A stretch of 64,000 bases of DNA from Brevundimonas intermedia (GCF_027922165.1 NZ_BSFD01000001.1:80883-144882), one strand, 5' to 3'. Positions 26,549 through 39,156 are shown, counted from the first letter of the stretch. The notes: generated by a model not told the origin, from the letters alone. Numbers and translations: made by a program.

Positions 26549-27382
26549 ATGAAACTGGGCGTCCTTGGTCTATTTCTGGCATTCAGCCTCGCGACGACCG
26601 CCCACGCCCAAACGCCCGTCGCCATCGCCGAAACCCCCATCGTCATCGGCCGGTCCTACGCCCTGCCCTCGGCCGTCATGGGCGCCCCGCGCGAGATCAA
26701 CGTCTGGCTGCCCCCCGGCTATGCCGACAGCGGCAAGACCTATCCCGTCCTCTATGTCCTCGACGGCGGCCAGGATCAGGACTTCCACCACATCTCGGGC
26801 CTGGCTCAACTCGGGACCGTCGTCGGCACGACCCGCGACGTGATCGTGGTCGGGATCGCCTCGGTCGATCGCCGCAACGAACTGGCCCTGCCGACCGAAA
26901 ACCCCGAACTGATCGCCCGCTATCCGACCCAGGGCCATTCGGATCGCTTCCGCCGTTTCGTGTCCGAAGAGGTCCAGCCCTTCATCGAAACCCGCTTCCG
27001 CACCAGCGGCGAGACGGCCCTGATGGGCGAATCCCTGGCCGGCCTGTTCGTGGTCGAGACCTTCCTCAAGGAACCCCAGATGTTCGACGCCTATGTCGCC
27101 GTCAGCCCCAGCCTGTGGTGGGACGGCGGCGAACTGGCGCGTCAGTCCGGCGCCCGTCTGCGCGACCAGTCGAATGACCCCCGCACCCTGATCCTGACCC
27201 TGGGCGACGAAGGCCCCGAGATGCAGGCCCCCATGGACGTCCTGACCGCCAATCTGCGCGACCACGCCCTGCCCGGCCTGAGCTGGAGCTTCACGCCCCG
27301 CCCGACCGAGACCCACGCCACCATCTACCACGGCGCCGCCCTCGACGCCTTCCGCCGCCTCTATGCGGAGCTCGCCAAATGA
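26549..27382 (+). CDS. Secreted esterase D-like alpha/beta hydrolase
   Basis: A 277-residue protein with a signal peptide (MKLGVLGLFLAFSLATTAHA). The fold is that of the putative-esterase/IroE group: REINVWLPPGY, YPVLYVLDGGQDQDFHH, the nucleophile elbow GESLAG with Ser162, and SPSLWWDGG. The C-terminal THATIYHGA carries the likely catalytic His. Relatives hydrolyse siderophore esters or other esters; the window does hold TonB-dependent receptors but far away, so the substrate is open. Start at 26549 chosen for the signal peptide. It overlaps the next start. Confidence 0.85.
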   Translation: MKLGVLGLFLAFSLATTAHAQTPVAIAETPIVIGRSYALPSAVMGAPREINVWLPPGYADSGKTYPVLYVLDGGQDQDFHHISGLAQLGTVVGTTRDVIVVGIASVDRRNELALPTENPELIARYPTQGHSDRFRRFVSEEVQPFIETRFRTSGETALMGESLAGLFVVETFLKEPQMFDAYVAVSPSLWWDGGELARQSGARLRDQSNDPRTLILTLGDEGPEMQAPMDVLTANLRDHALPGLSWSFTPRPTETHATIYHGAALDAFRRLYAELAK

Positions 27383-27771
27383 GCCGTATCGGCGCGATCA
27401 GCCTCCTGGTCCACGACTATGACGCGGCCATCGCCTTCTATGTCGGCAAGCTGGGCTTCGACCTCAGCGAGGATACCGATATGGGCGGCGACAAGCGCTG
27501 GGTGCGGGTGACTCCAAAGGGCGGCGAGACCAGCCTGCTGCTCGCCCGCGCCACGACCGACGCCCAGAAGGCCCAGGTCGGAAACCAGGCCGGCGGCCGT
27601 GTCTGGCTGTTCCTCGAAACCGACGACCTGCTGCGCGATCACGCCGCCTGGCTTGCCGCCGGCGTCGTCTTCCGCGAAACCCCGCGTCACGAACCCTATG
27701 GCAAGGTGGTGGTCTTCGAAGACCTCTACGGCAACGCCTGGGACCTGATCGAACCCGCTACCGGAGCCTGA
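27379..27771 (+). CDS. VOC-family protein (glyoxalase/bleomycin-resistance fold)
   Basis: A 130-residue single VOC module pair: [20 protein letters not shown] and YVGKLGFDL at the N-terminus, then [17 protein letters not shown] and [19 protein letters not shown] at the C-terminus. The last segment carries the usual metal-binding Glu. Such proteins are dioxygenases, isomerases or binding proteins. The ATG overlaps the stop of the esterase, and purT follows six bases after its own stop, so the three form one transcript. Confidence 0.85.
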   Translation: MSRIGAISLLVHDYDAAIAFYVGKLGFDLSEDTDMGGDKRWVRVTPKGGETSLLLARATTDAQKAQVGNQAGGRVWLFLETDDLLRDHAAWLAAGVVFRETPRHEPYGKVVVFEDLYGNAWDLIEPATGA

Positions 27772-27776
27772 CCCCG

Positions 27777-28973
27777 ATGAAACTCGGCACCCCGCTTTCC
27801 GACACCGCCGTCCGCGTCATGCTTCTCGGCTCGGGCGAACTGGGCAAGGAGGTCGCCATCGAGCTGCAACGGCTCGGCGTCGAGGTCATCGCGGTCGACC
27901 GCTATCCCAGCGCCCCGGCCATGCAGGTCGCGCACCGCAGCCACGTCATCCCGATGACCGACCCCCAGGTGCTGAACGGCGTCATCCTGGCCGAGGCCCC
28001 GCACTTCATCGTGCCCGAGATCGAGGCCATCGCCACCGAGGTCCTGGCCGATATCGAGGCCGCCGGCCTGGCCGTGGTCATCCCCACCGCCCGCGCCGTG
28101 CAGCTGACCATGAACCGCGAGGGCATCCGCCGCCTCGCCGCCGAAGAGCTGGGCCTGCCCACCAGCCCCTACGCCTTCGCCGGTTCGGCCGAGGAACTGG
28201 CCGCCGGCGCCGAGACCGTCGGCTACCCCAACTTCGTCAAGCCGGTCATGTCCTCGTCGGGCAAGGGGCAATCCTTCGTCGAAAGCCCCGACGAAATCGC
28301 CGACGCCTGGACCTATGCTCAGTCCGCCGGGCGCGTCGAAACCGCCCGCGTCATCGTCGAGGGCCGCATCGACTTCGATTTCGAGATCACCCTGCTGACC
28401 GTCCGCTCGCGCGCCCCCGACGGCTCGACCCGCACGGACTTCTGCGCCCCCATCGGCCACCGCCAGGTCAAGGGCGACTATGTCGAAAGCTGGCAACCCC
28501 AGGCCATGAGCCCCGCTGCGCTTGCCGCCTCGCAAGACATCGCCGGCAAGGTCACGGACGCCTTGGGCGGTCTCGGCGTCTTCGGCGTCGAACTCTTCGT
28601 CAAGGGCGACCAGGTCTGGTTCTCCGAGGTCTCGCCCCGCCCCCACGACACCGGCCTAGTCACCCTGGCCAGCCAGACCCTGAGCGAGTTCGCCCTCCAC
28701 GCCCGCGCCATCCTGGGCCTGCCCGTCGACGTGACCCAGCGCGAACCCGCCGCCAGCGCCGTCATCTACGGCGGCCTGGAGGCGCAAGGGATCGCCTTCG
28801 AAGGCGTCGCCGAAGCCCTGTCCGTCCCCACCGCCGACCTGCGCCTCTTCGGCAAACCCGAAGCCTTCGACCGCCGCCGCATGGGCGTCGCGACCGCCCG
28901 CGGCGCCGACGTCGATCAGGCCCGCGAACGGGCCCGCGAAGCGGCGGGATGCGTGAAGGTGGTGCGGGGCTGA
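27777..28973 (+). CDS. purT: Formate-dependent GAR transformylase PurT
   Basis: A 398-residue ATP-grasp enzyme that formylates glycinamide ribonucleotide using formate and ATP, bypassing 10-formyl-THF. Motifs are [20 protein letters not shown] at the N-terminus, [30 protein letters not shown] (ATP lid), and [20 protein letters not shown]. The formate may come from PurU (163-1005). A partial family A hairpin (TCTCCCC/GGGAGA) and a family B element follow the stop. Confidence 0.96.
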   Translation: MKLGTPLSDTAVRVMLLGSGELGKEVAIELQRLGVEVIAVDRYPSAPAMQVAHRSHVIPMTDPQVLNGVILAEAPHFIVPEIEAIATEVLADIEAAGLAVVIPTARAVQLTMNREGIRRLAAEELGLPTSPYAFAGSAEELAAGAETVGYPNFVKPVMSSSGKGQSFVESPDEIADAWTYAQSAGRVETARVIVEGRIDFDFEITLLTVRSRAPDGSTRTDFCAPIGHRQVKGDYVESWQPQAMSPAALAASQDIAGKVTDALGGLGVFGVELFVKGDQVWFSEVSPRPHDTGLVTLASQTLSEFALHARAILGLPVDVTQREPAASAVIYGGLEAQGIAFEGVAEALSVPTADLRLFGKPEAFDRRRMGVATARGADVDQARERAREAAGCVKVVRG

Positions 28974-30886
<1,913 letters not shown>

Positions 30887-30895
30887 GCGGCGGGT

Positions 30896-31930
30896 TCAGA
30901 TCAGGGCCGGTTCGCCGGCCCGATCCAGCGCCTTGGCGAAGACCGTGGGCAGAGCCGCCCGCGCCGCCTCGAGCCCCAGCCACTGATAGTCGCCCCCCGC
31001 CTTGACCCGCGCTGTCCGCACCGTCAGGGTCAGGCTGAAATGGGTGAAGACATGCTCGACCGCCCCCGCCTCGCGCCAGTCGCCGTCGACCGGCGGCGTC
31101 GCATCCGGCGAGGCGCTCCAGTCCGACGTCGGCAAGCCTAACATCCCGCCCAGCAACCCCTTGTCCGGCCGCCGCTCCAGCGCCACCTGTCCGTCGGGAT
31201 CGATCATGACGAAGGCGAAACCCCGACGATGCGGACGCTCAGCCTTCTTGAGCTTTACCGGGAACCGCTCCGGCGCCCCGCTCGCCAGGCCCAGACACTG
31301 ACCCGCCGCCGGGCACTGACCGCACAGCGGCGACTTGGGCCGACACACCGTCGCCCCCAGATCCATCAGCGCCTGCGCCCAGTCTCCGGGCCGCTCGTCC
31401 GTCACAAACAGACCCGCCAGCCGCTTCAGCTCGGGCCGGGCCGGTGGAACCGGGGTCTCGACCGCGAACAGCCGCGCCATGACCCGTTCGACATTGCCGT
31501 CCACCACATTGGCCGCGCGATCAAAGGCGATGGCCGCTACCGCCGCGGCCGTATAGGCGCCCACTCCCGGCAGGGCCAGCAAATCGGCCTCCGTATCCGG
31601 AAAAACCCCGCCATGCTCGCCCGCCACGGCCCGCGCACAGGCCAGCAGATTACGAGCCCGGGCGTAATATCCCAGCCCCGCCCAGGCGGCCATGACCTCC
31701 CCGTCCTCGGCCGCCGCCAGGTCCGAGACCGTCGGCCAGCGGGCGGTGAAGCTCTGGAAATAGGGCGTCGCATGCGGCGTCGTGGTCTGCTGCAGCATCA
31801 CCTCCGACAGCCAGACTCGATAGGGCTCGGTCCGCCCCTCCGCCCCCGGCGGCGCGCGCCACGCCAGGCTGCGCGCATGCCGGTCGTACCAGGCCAGCAA
31901 TTCGGAGCGGATCAGAGAGACGTCAGGCAT
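30896..31930 (-). CDS. mutY: A/G-specific adenine glycosylase MutY
   Basis: A 344-residue base-excision enzyme that removes A opposite 8-oxoG. The helix-hairpin-helix LPGVGAYTAAAVAAIAF with catalytic Asp in VVDGNVERVMARL is present, followed by an iron-sulphur cluster loop with spacing C-x6-C-x2-C-x5-C (CRPKSPLCGQCPAAGQC). A NUDIX-like C-terminal domain (GFAFVMIDPDGQVALERRP) recognises 8-oxoG. Convergent with ccrM with only 9 bp between stops. Confidence 0.95.
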   Translation of the reverse strand: MPDVSLIRSELLAWYDRHARSLAWRAPPGAEGRTEPYRVWLSEVMLQQTTTPHATPYFQSFTARWPTVSDLAAAEDGEVMAAWAGLGYYARARNLLACARAVAGEHGGVFPDTEADLLALPGVGAYTAAAVAAIAFDRAANVVDGNVERVMARLFAVETPVPPARPELKRLAGLFVTDERPGDWAQALMDLGATVCRPKSPLCGQCPAAGQCLGLASGAPERFPVKLKKAERPHRRGFAFVMIDPDGQVALERRPDKGLLGGMLGLPTSDWSASPDATPPVDGDWREAGAVEHVFTHFSLTLTVRTARVKAGGDYQWLGLEAARAALPTVFAKALDRAGEPALI

Positions 31931-31951
31931 GAGATGACGCTATATAGGCCC

Positions 31952-32503
31952 ATGCGCCGCCCGCTGCCCACAGACGCCGAGGTCCGCGAGATCCTGTCGC
32001 GCCGCCGCACCCGCGCGGCGCCGCGCCCGGCGCCCCGCGCCGGCCAGGCCCTGACGCCCCTGATCAAGAAACTGGACGAGAAGTTCGGCCGCGGCGCCGG
32101 CGCGCTGGAGCCCCGCTGGCGCGAGATCGTCGGCGACCGTCTGGCCCGCGTCACCCGCCCCCAGAAACTGACCAAGGGCAAGGCCGGCCAGCCCGGCGTG
32201 CTGGAGCTGCGCGTCGCCGGCGCCGCCGCGCTTCTGGTCCAGCATCAGTCCGAAGACATACTGGCTCGCGTGAACCTGTTCCTCGGCGCGGGTTCGGTGG
32301 ACCGCCTCCGCATCGCCCAGGGCCCGATCAAACCCTTGACCGAGGCCGCCGCCCGGCCCAAGCGCGCCGTCAAACCCCCGCCCCTGGCCGCCCAGGCCGA
32401 GGCCGATCTGACCGCCTCCATCGCCGACGCCCCCGACGAACTCCGCGCCGCCCTCGCCCGCCTGGGCCGCGCCACCCTGTCGCGTTCGAACGACCGCGAT
32501 TGA
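31952..32503 (+). CDS. DUF721 (DciA-like) protein
   Basis: A 183-residue protein. Residues about 30-110 carry the DUF721 pattern: PLIKKLDEKFGRGAGALEPR, WREIVGDRLARVTRPQKL, and LELRVAGAAALLVQHQSEDI. DUF721 includes DciA, the ancestral loader of the replicative helicase DnaB; the family link is good, the specific role is inferred. The C-terminal Ala/Pro tail is typical. An in-frame ATG at 31934 would add six residues. Divergent from mutY, with starts about 20 bp apart. Confidence 0.8.
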   Translation: MRRPLPTDAEVREILSRRRTRAAPRPAPRAGQALTPLIKKLDEKFGRGAGALEPRWREIVGDRLARVTRPQKLTKGKAGQPGVLELRVAGAAALLVQHQSEDILARVNLFLGAGSVDRLRIAQGPIKPLTEAAARPKRAVKPPPLAAQAEADLTASIADAPDELRAALARLGRATLSRSNDRD

Positions 32504-32554
32504 CAAATCTTCGCCGCGGAAACCTTCTTCGCCCCAGGCGAGGGAAATGGGCTG

Positions 32555-32797
32555 ATGGATCGGCAGGGCAAGAATCGAAAGACCTATTGGTTCAGGGTTT
32601 TTGTCGGCTCATTCCTGGGCGCCGGACTGGGCTTTACCGTCGCAGCCATCCTCATCCCGCTCGACACGACCCTGATGGACAAGGCCCCCGCAGGCGTCAT
32701 CTTCGCCCTCATCGTCTCGATCGGATCGACCCTTATCGATTTTACGCTCCATCGTGACAGGAAACGACCTAAGCGACCCGCGAGCAACGATCTTTGA
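32555..32797 (+). CDS. Small two-helix membrane protein
   Basis: An 80-residue protein with two hydrophobic segments (about residues 13-35 and 47-65) and charged ends (MDRQGKNRKTYWFR; HRDRKRPKRP). It lies 51 bp after the DUF721 gene. No family recognised; inner-membrane location inferred. Confidence 0.55.
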   Translation: MDRQGKNRKTYWFRVFVGSFLGAGLGFTVAAILIPLDTTLMDKAPAGVIFALIVSIGSTLIDFTLHRDRKRPKRPASNDL

Positions 32798-32928
32798 TCG
32801 CCGCGTACTTCGCGTTATCAGACAGTCGCGGCCCGGAAAAAGCCGCACCCAGTCTCGACTAATCTAGGGTTCCGTGGTTCCGAGAGAATCGCGCGATCAT
32901 CCGGCAACGCTCCGACCAAGGAAGTCTC

Positions 32929-33573
32929 ATGGCCAACTTCGAAACCCGCTTCGCCCGCATGAGCCGCCGTGCGGCCATCACCGGCGCCGCCATGGCGACC
33001 ATGGCCCTGGCCGCTTGCGGCGGCGGCTCCAAGGGCGCGGCCGAGGGCGATATGGGCTTGGGCGCTCCGGAAGGCGCCAAGGTCACCGTGGTCGAATACG
33101 CCTCGGTCACCTGCCCCCACTGCGCCCTGTGGCAGAAGAACACCTGGCCGGCGTTCAAGGCCAAATACGTCGACACCAACAAGGTCCGCTACGTCTTCCG
33201 CGAACTGCCGACCCCGCCGGTCGACGCCGCCACCGCCGGCTTCCTGGTCGCCCGCTGCGCCGGCTCGGACAAGTATTTCGACGTCGTCCACCAGCTGATG
33301 GCCACCCAGCAGGAGATGCTGACCTCCTCGCCGCGCGACTGGCTGCTGCGCACGGCCCAGGCCGCCGGCATGTCCGAGCAACAGTTCAACGACTGCGTCA
33401 CCGACAAGGACGCCGTCGCCGCCATGGAGAAGCGCGTCCAGGCCGCCCAGGCCCAGGGCGTGACCGGCACCCCGGCCTTCTATGTCAACGACACCCAGGT
33501 CATCACCCCGGGCGGCGAAGGCGCAAGCTTGGCCGACCTGTCCACGGCCATCGACGCCGAACTGGCGAAATAA
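32929..33573 (+). CDS. DsbA-like thioredoxin lipoprotein
   Basis: A 214-residue DsbA-family protein. The N-terminus has a twin-arginine (MSRRAAITGAAMATM) and a lipobox LAAC (Cys30), so it may be a Tat-exported lipoprotein. The active site CPHC is at 62-65 in VVEYASVTCPHCALW. A cis-Pro loop reads VTGTPAFYVND. It probably makes or moves disulphides in the periplasm. Three bases separate it from a second, clearly related gene. Confidence 0.88.
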   Translation: MANFETRFARMSRRAAITGAAMATMALAACGGGSKGAAEGDMGLGAPEGAKVTVVEYASVTCPHCALWQKNTWPAFKAKYVDTNKVRYVFRELPTPPVDAATAGFLVARCAGSDKYFDVVHQLMATQQEMLTSSPRDWLLRTAQAAGMSEQQFNDCVTDKDAVAAMEKRVQAAQAQGVTGTPAFYVNDTQVITPGGEGASLADLSTAIDAELAK

Positions 33574-33576
33574 GCC

Positions 33577-34179
33577 ATGATCCGGCGCGCTGTCCTCACC
33601 TTCGCCCTCCTGACCGCCGCCCTGGCGGGGCCGGCCTTCGCCGCCGAGCCCCCGCCGCCCGTGACGGCCCAGGACCATGTGCTGGGTCGGGCCGACGCGC
33701 CGGTGACCGTGATCGAATACGCCAGCTTCACCTGCTCGCACTGCGCCGACTTCCACAACGAGGTCCTCCCGGCCTTCAAGGCCAAATACATCGACACGGG
33801 CAAGGTCCGGCTGGTGCATCGCAACCTGCCGACCGCCCCGGCCAATGTCGCCGCCGCCGCCGCCGCCGTGGCCATCTGCGCCGCGCCCGGCCGCTATTTC
33901 GACGTGGCCGAGGTCTTCATGCGCGACCAAGCCAATCTGCGGACCACCGGCGCCAAGCCCTGGTTCGACGCCGGCGTCGCCGCCAGCGGCAAGACGCGCG
34001 AACAGATCGAGACCTGCCTCAGCGACCCCGCCACCGGCGCGGCGCTTCAAGCTCAGATAGAAGGGGCGCAACAGGCAGGCGTGGCGGGCACGCCCAGCTT
34101 CTTCGTCAACGGCAAGCCCGTCGCCGAACACACGCTGGAGGCCCTGTCGGCCGCCGTCGATCCGCTGCTGCGCCGGTAA
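33577..34179 (+). CDS. DsbA-like periplasmic thioredoxin
   Basis: A 200-residue DsbA-family protein with a cleavable signal peptide (MIRRAVLTFALLTAALAGPA). The active site CSHC is at 53-56 in VIEYASFTCSHCADF, and the cis-Pro loop reads VAGTPSFFVNG. It shares long stretches with the gene just upstream (PAFKAKY, TGKVR against TNKVR), so the pair arose by tandem duplication. The different anchoring suggests one lipid-bound and one soluble version. smc follows 12 bp downstream. Confidence 0.9.
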   Translation: MIRRAVLTFALLTAALAGPAFAAEPPPPVTAQDHVLGRADAPVTVIEYASFTCSHCADFHNEVLPAFKAKYIDTGKVRLVHRNLPTAPANVAAAAAAVAICAAPGRYFDVAEVFMRDQANLRTTGAKPWFDAGVAASGKTREQIETCLSDPATGAALQAQIEGAQQAGVAGTPSFFVNGKPVAEHTLEALSAAVDPLLRR

Positions 34180-34191
34180 ACGCCAGGACCG

Positions 34192-37100
34192 ATGCAGTTT
34201 CAGCGCCTCCGGCTCGTCGGCTTCAAGTCGTTCGTCGATGCGGCGGAAGTGCATATCGAATCCGGCTTGACCGGCATCGTCGGCCCCAACGGCTGCGGCA
34301 AATCCAACGTCCTTGAAAGCCTGCGCTGGGTCATGGGCGCAAACTCCGCCAAGGCCATGCGCGGCCAGGGCATGGACGACGTCATCTTCGCCGGCGCCTC
34401 GGGCCGTCCTCCGCGCAGCCATGCCGAAGTCCAGCTGACCATCGACAACGCCCAGCGGCGCGCGCCCCAGCCCTTCACCGACAGTCCGGTGCTGGAGGTC
34501 TCGCGCCGCATCGACCGGGGCCAGGGCTCGACCTACCGGATCAATGGCAAAGAGGTCCGCGCCCGCGACGTCCAGCTGCTGTTCGCCGACGCCTCGACCG
34601 GCGCCAACTCCCCCGCCCTGGTGCGTCAGGGTCAGATCAGCGAACTGATCGCCGCCAAGCCCCAGAACCGCCGTCGCATCCTGGAAGAAGCAGGCGGCGT
34701 CGCCGGCCTGCACACCCGCCGTCACGAGGCCGAACTGCGCTTGAAGGCGGCCGAGACCAACCTCGAACGCCTCGACGACATCGGCCGCGAGCTAGAGACG
34801 GCGCTGAACCGGCTGAGGCGCGAGGCGCGCCAGGCCGAGAAATACAAAAAGATCTCCGCCGAGATCCGCGCCCTCCAGGCCGCCCTGCTCTACGCCCGCT
34901 GGAACGACGCCCAGCTCGCCGCCGAGGCTGCCGCTCAGGAGCTGCGCGACGCCGACCGCGCCGTGGCCGACACCACGACCGCAGCGGCCGCGGCCCAGAC
35001 CGCCGCCCTCGCCGCCCAGGAAGCCCTGAAGCCGGCGCGGGAGGAAGACGCCGTCGCCTCGGCCCTGCTGCACCGCGCCAGCCTGGAGCGCGACCGCCTC
35101 GACATGGCCGAACAGGCCGCCCGCGCCGAGGTGGATCGCCTCAAGGCCGAGGCCGCCCGCATCGCCGCCGACGTCGAGCGCGAGACCAATATGGCCGCCG
35201 ACGCCCGGCGCGAACTGGACCGGCTGGACCACGAACTGACCCGCCTCCAGGCCGAGATCGCCGCCGCCCCCGAACGCGGCCCCGAACTGGACAAGGCCCT
35301 GGCTGCCGCCGAGGAGGCCCGCAAGGCCGCCGACGCCGAAGTCGAACGCCTGGCCGGAACCCTGGCCGCCGTCGAGGCCCGCGCCAACGCCGAAGCCGCC
35401 CGCCGCCGCGACGCCGAGGCCCGCCTGTCCCGCGTCGTCGCACAGCGAGATCAGGCCCAGCGCGAACGCGAAGCCCTTGGGCCGCTGGAGACGCCCGAGC
35501 TTGAGACCGCCCGCCAAACGCTCGCGACGGCCCAGACCGAACTGACCGCCGCCCGCGAAGCCGTCGAGACGGCCGAAGCCAAACGCGGCGACCTGGCGCG
35601 CGCCGAGCAAGAGGCCCGCACCGCCGCCCGCGCCGCCGAGGATCGGCTGGGCCGGCTCCAGACCGAGGCGCGCGGCCTGGCCCAGCTGCTGGTCGGCGGC
35701 AAGCGCGACCATCCTCCCGCCCTCGACAAGGTCCGCGCCGACCGGGGCTATGAGGCCGCCCTCGCCGCCGCCCTGGGCGAAGACCTGGACGCGGCGCTGG
35801 ACGCCCGCGCCGCCGCCTACTGGGCCGGCGCCGAGCCCCGCCCGCCGGTCTGGCCCGCCGGAGTCGAACCTCTGTCCGATCATGTCCAGGCCCCCGAACA
35901 ACTCGCCGCCCGCCTGGCCCTGTGTGGCGTCGCCCCCCGCGCCCAGGCGGCCGACCTGGCCCGAACCCTGCCCGTCGGCGCCCGTCTGGCGACGCCCGAG
36001 GGCGACCTGTACCGCTGGGACGGCTTCGTCAGCCGCGCCGAAGCTCCCCGCCCCGCCGCCGTCCGCCTGGCCCAACGCACCCGGCTGGCCGAGCTGGAAG
36101 CCGAGATCGACAAGGGCAAGCCGGCGCTGGAGCAGGCGCAGGCCCAGCAGAAGGCCACGGCCGAGGCCTTCCGCGCGGCCGAGGAGGCGGTCAAGACCGC
36201 CCGCCTGAAGCCCTTCGCCCTCGACAAGGCCGTCACCGCCGGCCGCGACCGCGTCGAAAGCCTGATGCGCGACCAGACCCGCCGCGAGGCCCGCGCCCAG
36301 GCGTTGGACGAGGCTTTGGCCCGCTTGGCCGCCGAGGTGGCCGAAGCTGACGCCGCACTGGCCGCCGCCCAGACGGTCGAGGCGCCGTCTGAGACCTTGG
36401 CCGGTCTGCGGGACGATCTGTCCGCCGCCCGCTCCGCCGCCGACGCGGCTCGAATCGCCGCCCAGACCGCCCGGTCAGACCGCGACGCCGAGGCCCGCGA
36501 CCGCCAGGGCCGCGAACAGCGCCTGGGCAGTCTGAGCCGCGCCCGCGACGGCTGGATCGCCCGATCCAAGGACAGCGGCGCCCGCGTCTCCGCCCTGGCC
36601 AAGGACGCCGAGCGCACCGCCGCCCAGCTGAAACAGGCCGAGGTGGCGCCCCAAGGCTTCGCCGAGCAGCGCAGCAAGCTGCTGGATGCACTGACCGCCG
36701 CCGAACAGCGCAAACAGGCCTCGTCCGACGCCATGGCCACCGCCGAGACCGCCGCGACCGAAGCTGACCGCACCGCTCGCGCCGCCGACGCCGCCGCATC
36801 CCAGGCCCGCGAAGCCCGCGCCGGTCTGGCCGCCCGCGCCGAGGCTGCAGCCGAGAAGCTGACCGAAGCCGAGGCGACCTTGCGCGAGACGGCGCAGATG
36901 TCGCCGGAGGATCTGGCCCGCAAACTGACCGACGAGGCCGTTGCCCGGCCGCCCGACGCCGCCGGGGCAGAGAGCCTGCTTTACGGGCTGGAGCGCGAGC
37001 GCGAGGCCCTGGGCGCCGTCAACCTGCGCGCCGAGGACGAGGCGACCGAATATGGCGACCGGCTGAACAGTATGAAGTCGGAACGGATCGACCTGACCCA

Positions 37101-37629
37101 GGCCATCGCCAAGCTGCGCGACGGCATCGACGAACTGAATGCCGAGGGCCGCGAGCGGCTGATCGCCGCCTTCGATGTGATCAACGCCAACTTCAAGGCC
37201 CTGTTCGAAGCCCTGTTCGACGGCGGCCAGGCCGAGCTGAAACTGGTCGAGAGCGACGATCCGCTGGAAGCCGGGCTCGAGATCTACGCCTGCCCGCCCG
37301 GCAAGCGGCTATCGGTCATGAGCCTGATGTCGGGCGGCGAACAGGCCCTGACGGCGGCGGCCCTGATCTTCGGCGTCTTCCTGGCCAACCCCGCCCCCGT
37401 CTGCGTGCTGGACGAGGTGGACGCCCCGCTGGACGACGCAAACGTGGACCGCTTCTGCCGGATGCTGCATGAGATGCGCAGGCGCACCGACACCCGATTC
37501 ATCGTCATCACCCACAACCCGGTGACCATGAGCCGGATGGACCGGCTGTACGGGGTCACCATGCCCGAGCGGGGGATGAGCCAGTTGGTCAGCGTGGATC
37601 TGCACCAGGCGGAGAAACTGGTCGCATGA
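34192..37629 (+). CDS. smc: Chromosome partition protein SMC
   Basis: An 1145-residue SMC ATPase for chromosome condensation and segregation. The Walker A box [10 protein letters not shown] is at 31-40 in the N-terminal head. Two very long Ala/Glu/Arg-rich coiled coils flank a hinge near residues 490-640. The C-terminal head has the ABC signature [14 protein letters not shown] and Walker [17 protein letters not shown]. Length is normal. It overlaps the following small gene (ATGA). The scpAB partners are not in the window. Confidence 0.97.
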   Translation: MQFQRLRLVGFKSFVDAAEVHIESGLTGIVGPNGCGKSNVLESLRWVMGANSAKAMRGQGMDDVIFAGASGRPPRSHAEVQLTIDNAQRRAPQPFTDSPVLEVSRRIDRGQGSTYRINGKEVRARDVQLLFADASTGANSPALVRQGQISELIAAKPQNRRRILEEAGGVAGLHTRRHEAELRLKAAETNLERLDDIGRELETALNRLRREARQAEKYKKISAEIRALQAALLYARWNDAQLAAEAAAQELRDADRAVADTTTAAAAAQTAALAAQEALKPAREEDAVASALLHRASLERDRLDMAEQAARAEVDRLKAEAARIAADVERETNMAADARRELDRLDHELTRLQAEIAAAPERGPELDKALAAAEEARKAADAEVERLAGTLAAVEARANAEAARRRDAEARLSRVVAQRDQAQREREALGPLETPELETARQTLATAQTELTAAREAVETAEAKRGDLARAEQEARTAARAAEDRLGRLQTEARGLAQLLVGGKRDHPPALDKVRADRGYEAALAAALGEDLDAALDARAAAYWAGAEPRPPVWPAGVEPLSDHVQAPEQLAARLALCGVAPRAQAADLARTLPVGARLATPEGDLYRWDGFVSRAEAPRPAAVRLAQRTRLAELEAEIDKGKPALEQAQAQQKATAEAFRAAEEAVKTARLKPFALDKAVTAGRDRVESLMRDQTRREARAQALDEALARLAAEVAEADAALAAAQTVEAPSETLAGLRDDLSAARSAADAARIAAQTARSDRDAEARDRQGREQRLGSLSRARDGWIARSKDSGARVSALAKDAERTAAQLKQAEVAPQGFAEQRSKLLDALTAAEQRKQASSDAMATAETAATEADRTARAADAAASQAREARAGLAARAEAAAEKLTEAEATLRETAQMSPEDLARKLTDEAVARPPDAAGAESLLYGLEREREALGAVNLRAEDEATEYGDRLNSMKSERIDLTQAIAKLRDGIDELNAEGRERLIAAFDVINANFKALFEALFDGGQAELKLVESDDPLEAGLEIYACPPGKRLSVMSLMSGGEQALTAAALIFGVFLANPAPVCVLDEVDAPLDDANVDRFCRMLHEMRRRTDTRFIVITHNPVTMSRMDRLYGVTMPERGMSQLVSVDLHQAEKLVA

Positions 37630-38039
37630 TCGCCCTGCTGCTCGCGCTCGCCGACCCCCAACTGGTTGACACCGGCGTCGGCCGGTTCGCCGTCTATGCC
37701 GATGTGGCCTCCATCGAACGGGAGGGCGATACGGCCCGGATGCGCGAGCTTCAGGTGACCGAGGCGGGGTTCAAGGTCGGGGATGTGACCTATGTCGGCG
37801 GCTGGTCCCGCTGGGCCTTCGACTGTCGGGCGCACACGGCGGATCGGCTCGACTTCTCGTCCTTGAAGGAGGATGGGACGGAAGGCCCCGCGACGCCAGA
37901 CCCCGCCCCGGCCTATGCGGCGGCGGCTGGCGGAGATGCGGTGGAACTGCTGGCTGTGGCGTGCGGGCATAGTCCTGCTCTCGCGCCAATCAGGCTGGAC
38001 GAAGCAATCCGTCGGGGCCAAGCGGCGCTGTCGGACTGA
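37626..38039 (+). CDS. Hypothetical protein, surface-adhesin-like pattern
   Basis: A 137-residue protein starting inside the smc stop (ATGA). A short hydrophobic start ([11 protein letters not shown]) could be a weak signal peptide. A beta-rich region follows ([20 protein letters not shown], then [15 protein letters not shown]) like small Gram-negative surface-adhesin E-type proteins; this is a weak match. Its last 50 bp overlap the 3' end of the convergent MscS gene, so one of the two C-termini may be wrongly placed. Confidence 0.5.
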   Translation: MIALLLALADPQLVDTGVGRFAVYADVASIEREGDTARMRELQVTEAGFKVGDVTYVGGWSRWAFDCRAHTADRLDFSSLKEDGTEGPATPDPAPAYAAAAGGDAVELLAVACGHSPALAPIRLDEAIRRGQAALSD

Positions 38040-39141
38040 CGGGCTTGTCCTCCCCCTGCGGCCATTCCAGGCGGTCGCGCGGCAGGGCTTCGCGGCATTC
38101 GTCGCGCATGAAGGCCATCAGCTTCTCGCGGATCTCGCAGCGCAGGTCGAAGGCGACCGGGGCCGAGCGGGCGCTGGCCAGGCAGCGGACCTGAAGCACC
38201 CGTTCGGTGATGTCTGTCACCTGCATCACCTGGACATCGCCGTCCCACAGTTTCGAGCCCTTGACGATGCCCTCGAAGGCTTCGCGCAGCCGGTCGATCG
38301 GGGCTTCATAATCGACGTAGAAGAAGGCGGTGCCGATCAGGCGGGCGTTCTCGCGGGTCCAGTTCTGGAAGGGCGTCGTGATGAAATAGGACAGGGGCAG
38401 GACCATCCGCCGCCAGTCCCACAGCTTGACCACCACATAGGTGGCGGTGATCTCCTCGACATTGCCCCACTCGTTCTCGACGATGACGGCGTCGTCCAGG
38501 CGGATCGGCTGGGTCAGGGCGATCTGGATGCCGGCGACCATGTTCGTCAGGATCGGCTGCAAGGCCAGGCCGGCGATGATGCCCACCACCCCGGCCGAGG
38601 CCAGCAGGCTGACGCCCCACTGGCGGAAGCCGGCGATGGTCATCAGGGCCAGACCGACCGTGACGATGAACAACAGCACCTTGGCCACCCGCTGCAGAAT
38701 GCGGGTCTGGGTCAGATGTTTGCGGGCCAGCAGATTGTCTTCGACGGCGATATTGTACCGCTTCAGGTGCATCACCGACCACATGTCCAGCAGGCCCGAG
38801 GCCAGCCAGCCCAGGGTCAGGACGAACAGGAACTGCAGGATGTTGCGGATGTCCTGGGACGGACCGGGGTCCATCGGCGAGACCGTCACGCCGATGCCGA
38901 TGCCGATGATGATGATCAGGACCCGCAGCTTGACCCGCGCGCGTTCGACCGCCCCGCGCCAGAAGACGTCCTTGTTCTTCACGAGCCGGCGCAGAATGGC
39001 GAAGACGATCTTGTGCGTCAGCCAGCCTCCGCCGACGAAGACCAGCAGGACCAGACCGATGACCGCCCATTCGGGCAGCCAGTCGAACTGGCTCCACAGG
39101 GCGCGGATCTGTCGGGTGACGGCGATGATTTCGGGAGGCAT
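37990..39141 (-). CDS. MscS-family mechanosensitive channel
   Basis: A 383-residue inner-membrane protein with about five membrane segments. The pore helix and beta domain follow MscS: GVVGIIAGLALQPILTNMVA, then IRLDDAVIVENEWGNVEEIT and MVLPLSYFITTPFQNWTR. It relieves osmotic pressure. The C-terminal tail ([14 protein letters not shown]) overlaps the convergent small gene by 50 bp. It lies 15 bp after murG and may be transcribed with the dcw operon. Confidence 0.88.
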   Translation of the reverse strand: MPPEIIAVTRQIRALWSQFDWLPEWAVIGLVLLVFVGGGWLTHKIVFAILRRLVKNKDVFWRGAVERARVKLRVLIIIIGIGIGVTVSPMDPGPSQDIRNILQFLFVLTLGWLASGLLDMWSVMHLKRYNIAVEDNLLARKHLTQTRILQRVAKVLLFIVTVGLALMTIAGFRQWGVSLLASAGVVGIIAGLALQPILTNMVAGIQIALTQPIRLDDAVIVENEWGNVEEITATYVVVKLWDWRRMVLPLSYFITTPFQNWTRENARLIGTAFFYVDYEAPIDRLREAFEGIVKGSKLWDGDVQVMQVTDITERVLQVRCLASARSAPVAFDLRCEIREKLMAFMRDECREALPRDRLEWPQGEDKPVSPTAPLGPDGLLRPA

Positions 39142-39156
39142 GGGCTTCCTAACGCA

